Made by a program: the position numbers and the translations under genes
Notes under the pieces: model-generated
Told to the model about the DNA's origin: nothing
Database searches by the model: none
Seen by the model: the letters and a program-made list of their open reading frames with translations, nothing else
Shown here: positions 5,522 to 5,751 of the stretch, piece after piece
Layout of the letters: each line of letters starts with the position of its first letter
How positions within the stretch are numbered: position 1 is the first letter of the stretch
Assembly: GCA_013042765.1 (NCBI GenBank)
Contig: JABDPP010000008.1
Coordinates: forward strand, 1 to 5,751
Length of the DNA: 5,751 nucleotides
Source of the DNA: Litoreibacter sp.
GTDB taxonomy: Bacteria > Pseudomonadota > Alphaproteobacteria > Rhodobacterales > Rhodobacteraceae
Direction: 5' to 3'

Positions 5522-5751
5522 CTAGAGCCTATATGGGTCCGGCAGGCCGAGATTTGCAAGTATTCGAACCTCCAAACCCTCCATCCGGGCCGCATCTGCG
5601 TCATTTATGTGATCAAAACCCAGTAAATGGAGCGTTCCATGCACCAGAAGATGGGTTACGTGATCGGCGAATTCCTTTCCCTGCTCAGACGCTTCGCGGG
5701 CGCAGGTCTCATAGGCCAGCGCGATATCACCCAGTTCGAGCGCCATCGGGT
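5522..5751 (-). CDS. ybeY: Endoribonuclease / rRNA maturation factor YbeY, C-terminal part (5' end outside window)
   Basis: YbeY is a zinc-dependent single-strand endoribonuclease involved in 16S rRNA 3'-end maturation and late 70S quality control. About the last 75 residues are present; the gene enters from the high-coordinate edge, so the N-terminal half, including the conserved Arg, is missing. The segment has [10 protein letters not shown] and then the family zinc signature [11 protein letters not shown] with three metal-binding His (codons near 5641, 5629 and 5611), ending in a typical [13 protein letters not shown] tail and a TAG at 5522-5524. The reading frame is open at 5751, so the internal Met at 5746 is not a start. 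Gene order ybeY-corC-lnt matches the widespread phoH-ybeY-ybeX-lnt cluster, so phoH/ybeZ is likely just outside. Confidence 0.95.
   Translation of the reverse strand, partial: PMALELGDIALAYETCAREASEQGKEFADHVTHLLVHGTLHLLGFDHINDADAARMEGLEVRILANLGLPDPYRL

Noticed and set aside
5530..5559. Possible promoter in the end of ybeY (TTGCAA, 18 nt, CATATA)
   Set aside because: Both boxes are weak (4 and 3 of 6 matches), and the start would fall right at the terminator-like hairpin.
5482..5604. Longer corC reading frame starting at 5604
   Set aside because: The extension lies inside ybeY and reads through the terminator-like hairpin; the ATG at 5481 has a Shine-Dalgarno and gives the usual family length.
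1..5751. CRISPR arrays, insertion sequences, phage or toxin-antitoxin genes, tRNA/rRNA genes
   Set aside because: No repeated spacer pattern, transposase motif, terminal repeats or structural RNA gene was seen; coding is nearly continuous housekeeping sequence.

Overview
The window looks like an ordinary core-genome segment of an alphaproteobacterium, most likely a member of the Rhodobacterales (Roseobacter/Rhodobacter group). It is GC-rich, the proteins have alphaproteobacterial character, and a SAM-SAH riboswitch sits directly in front of metK, an arrangement known almost only from Rhodobacterales. I see no mobile element, CRISPR array, tRNA or rRNA gene. All six genes lie on the minus strand, so transcription runs from high to low coordinates: ybeY (3' part) -> corC/ybeX -> lnt -> metK -> trmB -> aroA (5' part).

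Region by region: 5522-5751 is the C-terminal part of YbeY with its zinc-binding His motif. A GC hairpin with a T-rich tail (5494-5520) lies between ybeY and corC and looks like an intrinsic terminator or attenuator. corC (4576-5481) encodes a soluble CBS-pair/CorC_HlyC protein, and lnt (3063-4571) follows after 4 nt. The lnt stop codon is embedded in the -35 box of a plausible promoter (3038-3066), whose start site would fall a few bases before the SAM-SAH riboswitch (2979-3025) that hides the metK Shine-Dalgarno. metK (1788-2969) is followed by a strong all-GC hairpin and, after a 97-nt gap, by trmB (980-1690). An 84-nt gap with another hairpin leads to aroA, which runs off the window at position 1.

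Functionally the set is housekeeping. YbeY and CorC are linked to ribosome maturation and metal homeostasis, Lnt finishes lipoproteins in the inner membrane, MetK makes S-adenosylmethionine, TrmB uses it to make m7G46 in tRNA, and AroA is the EPSP synthase of the shikimate pathway. The regulatory story is clearest at metK: product feedback on translation by a very small pseudoknot riboswitch, probably transcribed from its own promoter inside the end of lnt.

I found no previously undescribed system. The most interesting items are the riboswitch-promoter arrangement, the attenuator-like element in front of corC, and the hairpins in the two intergenic gaps downstream of metK.
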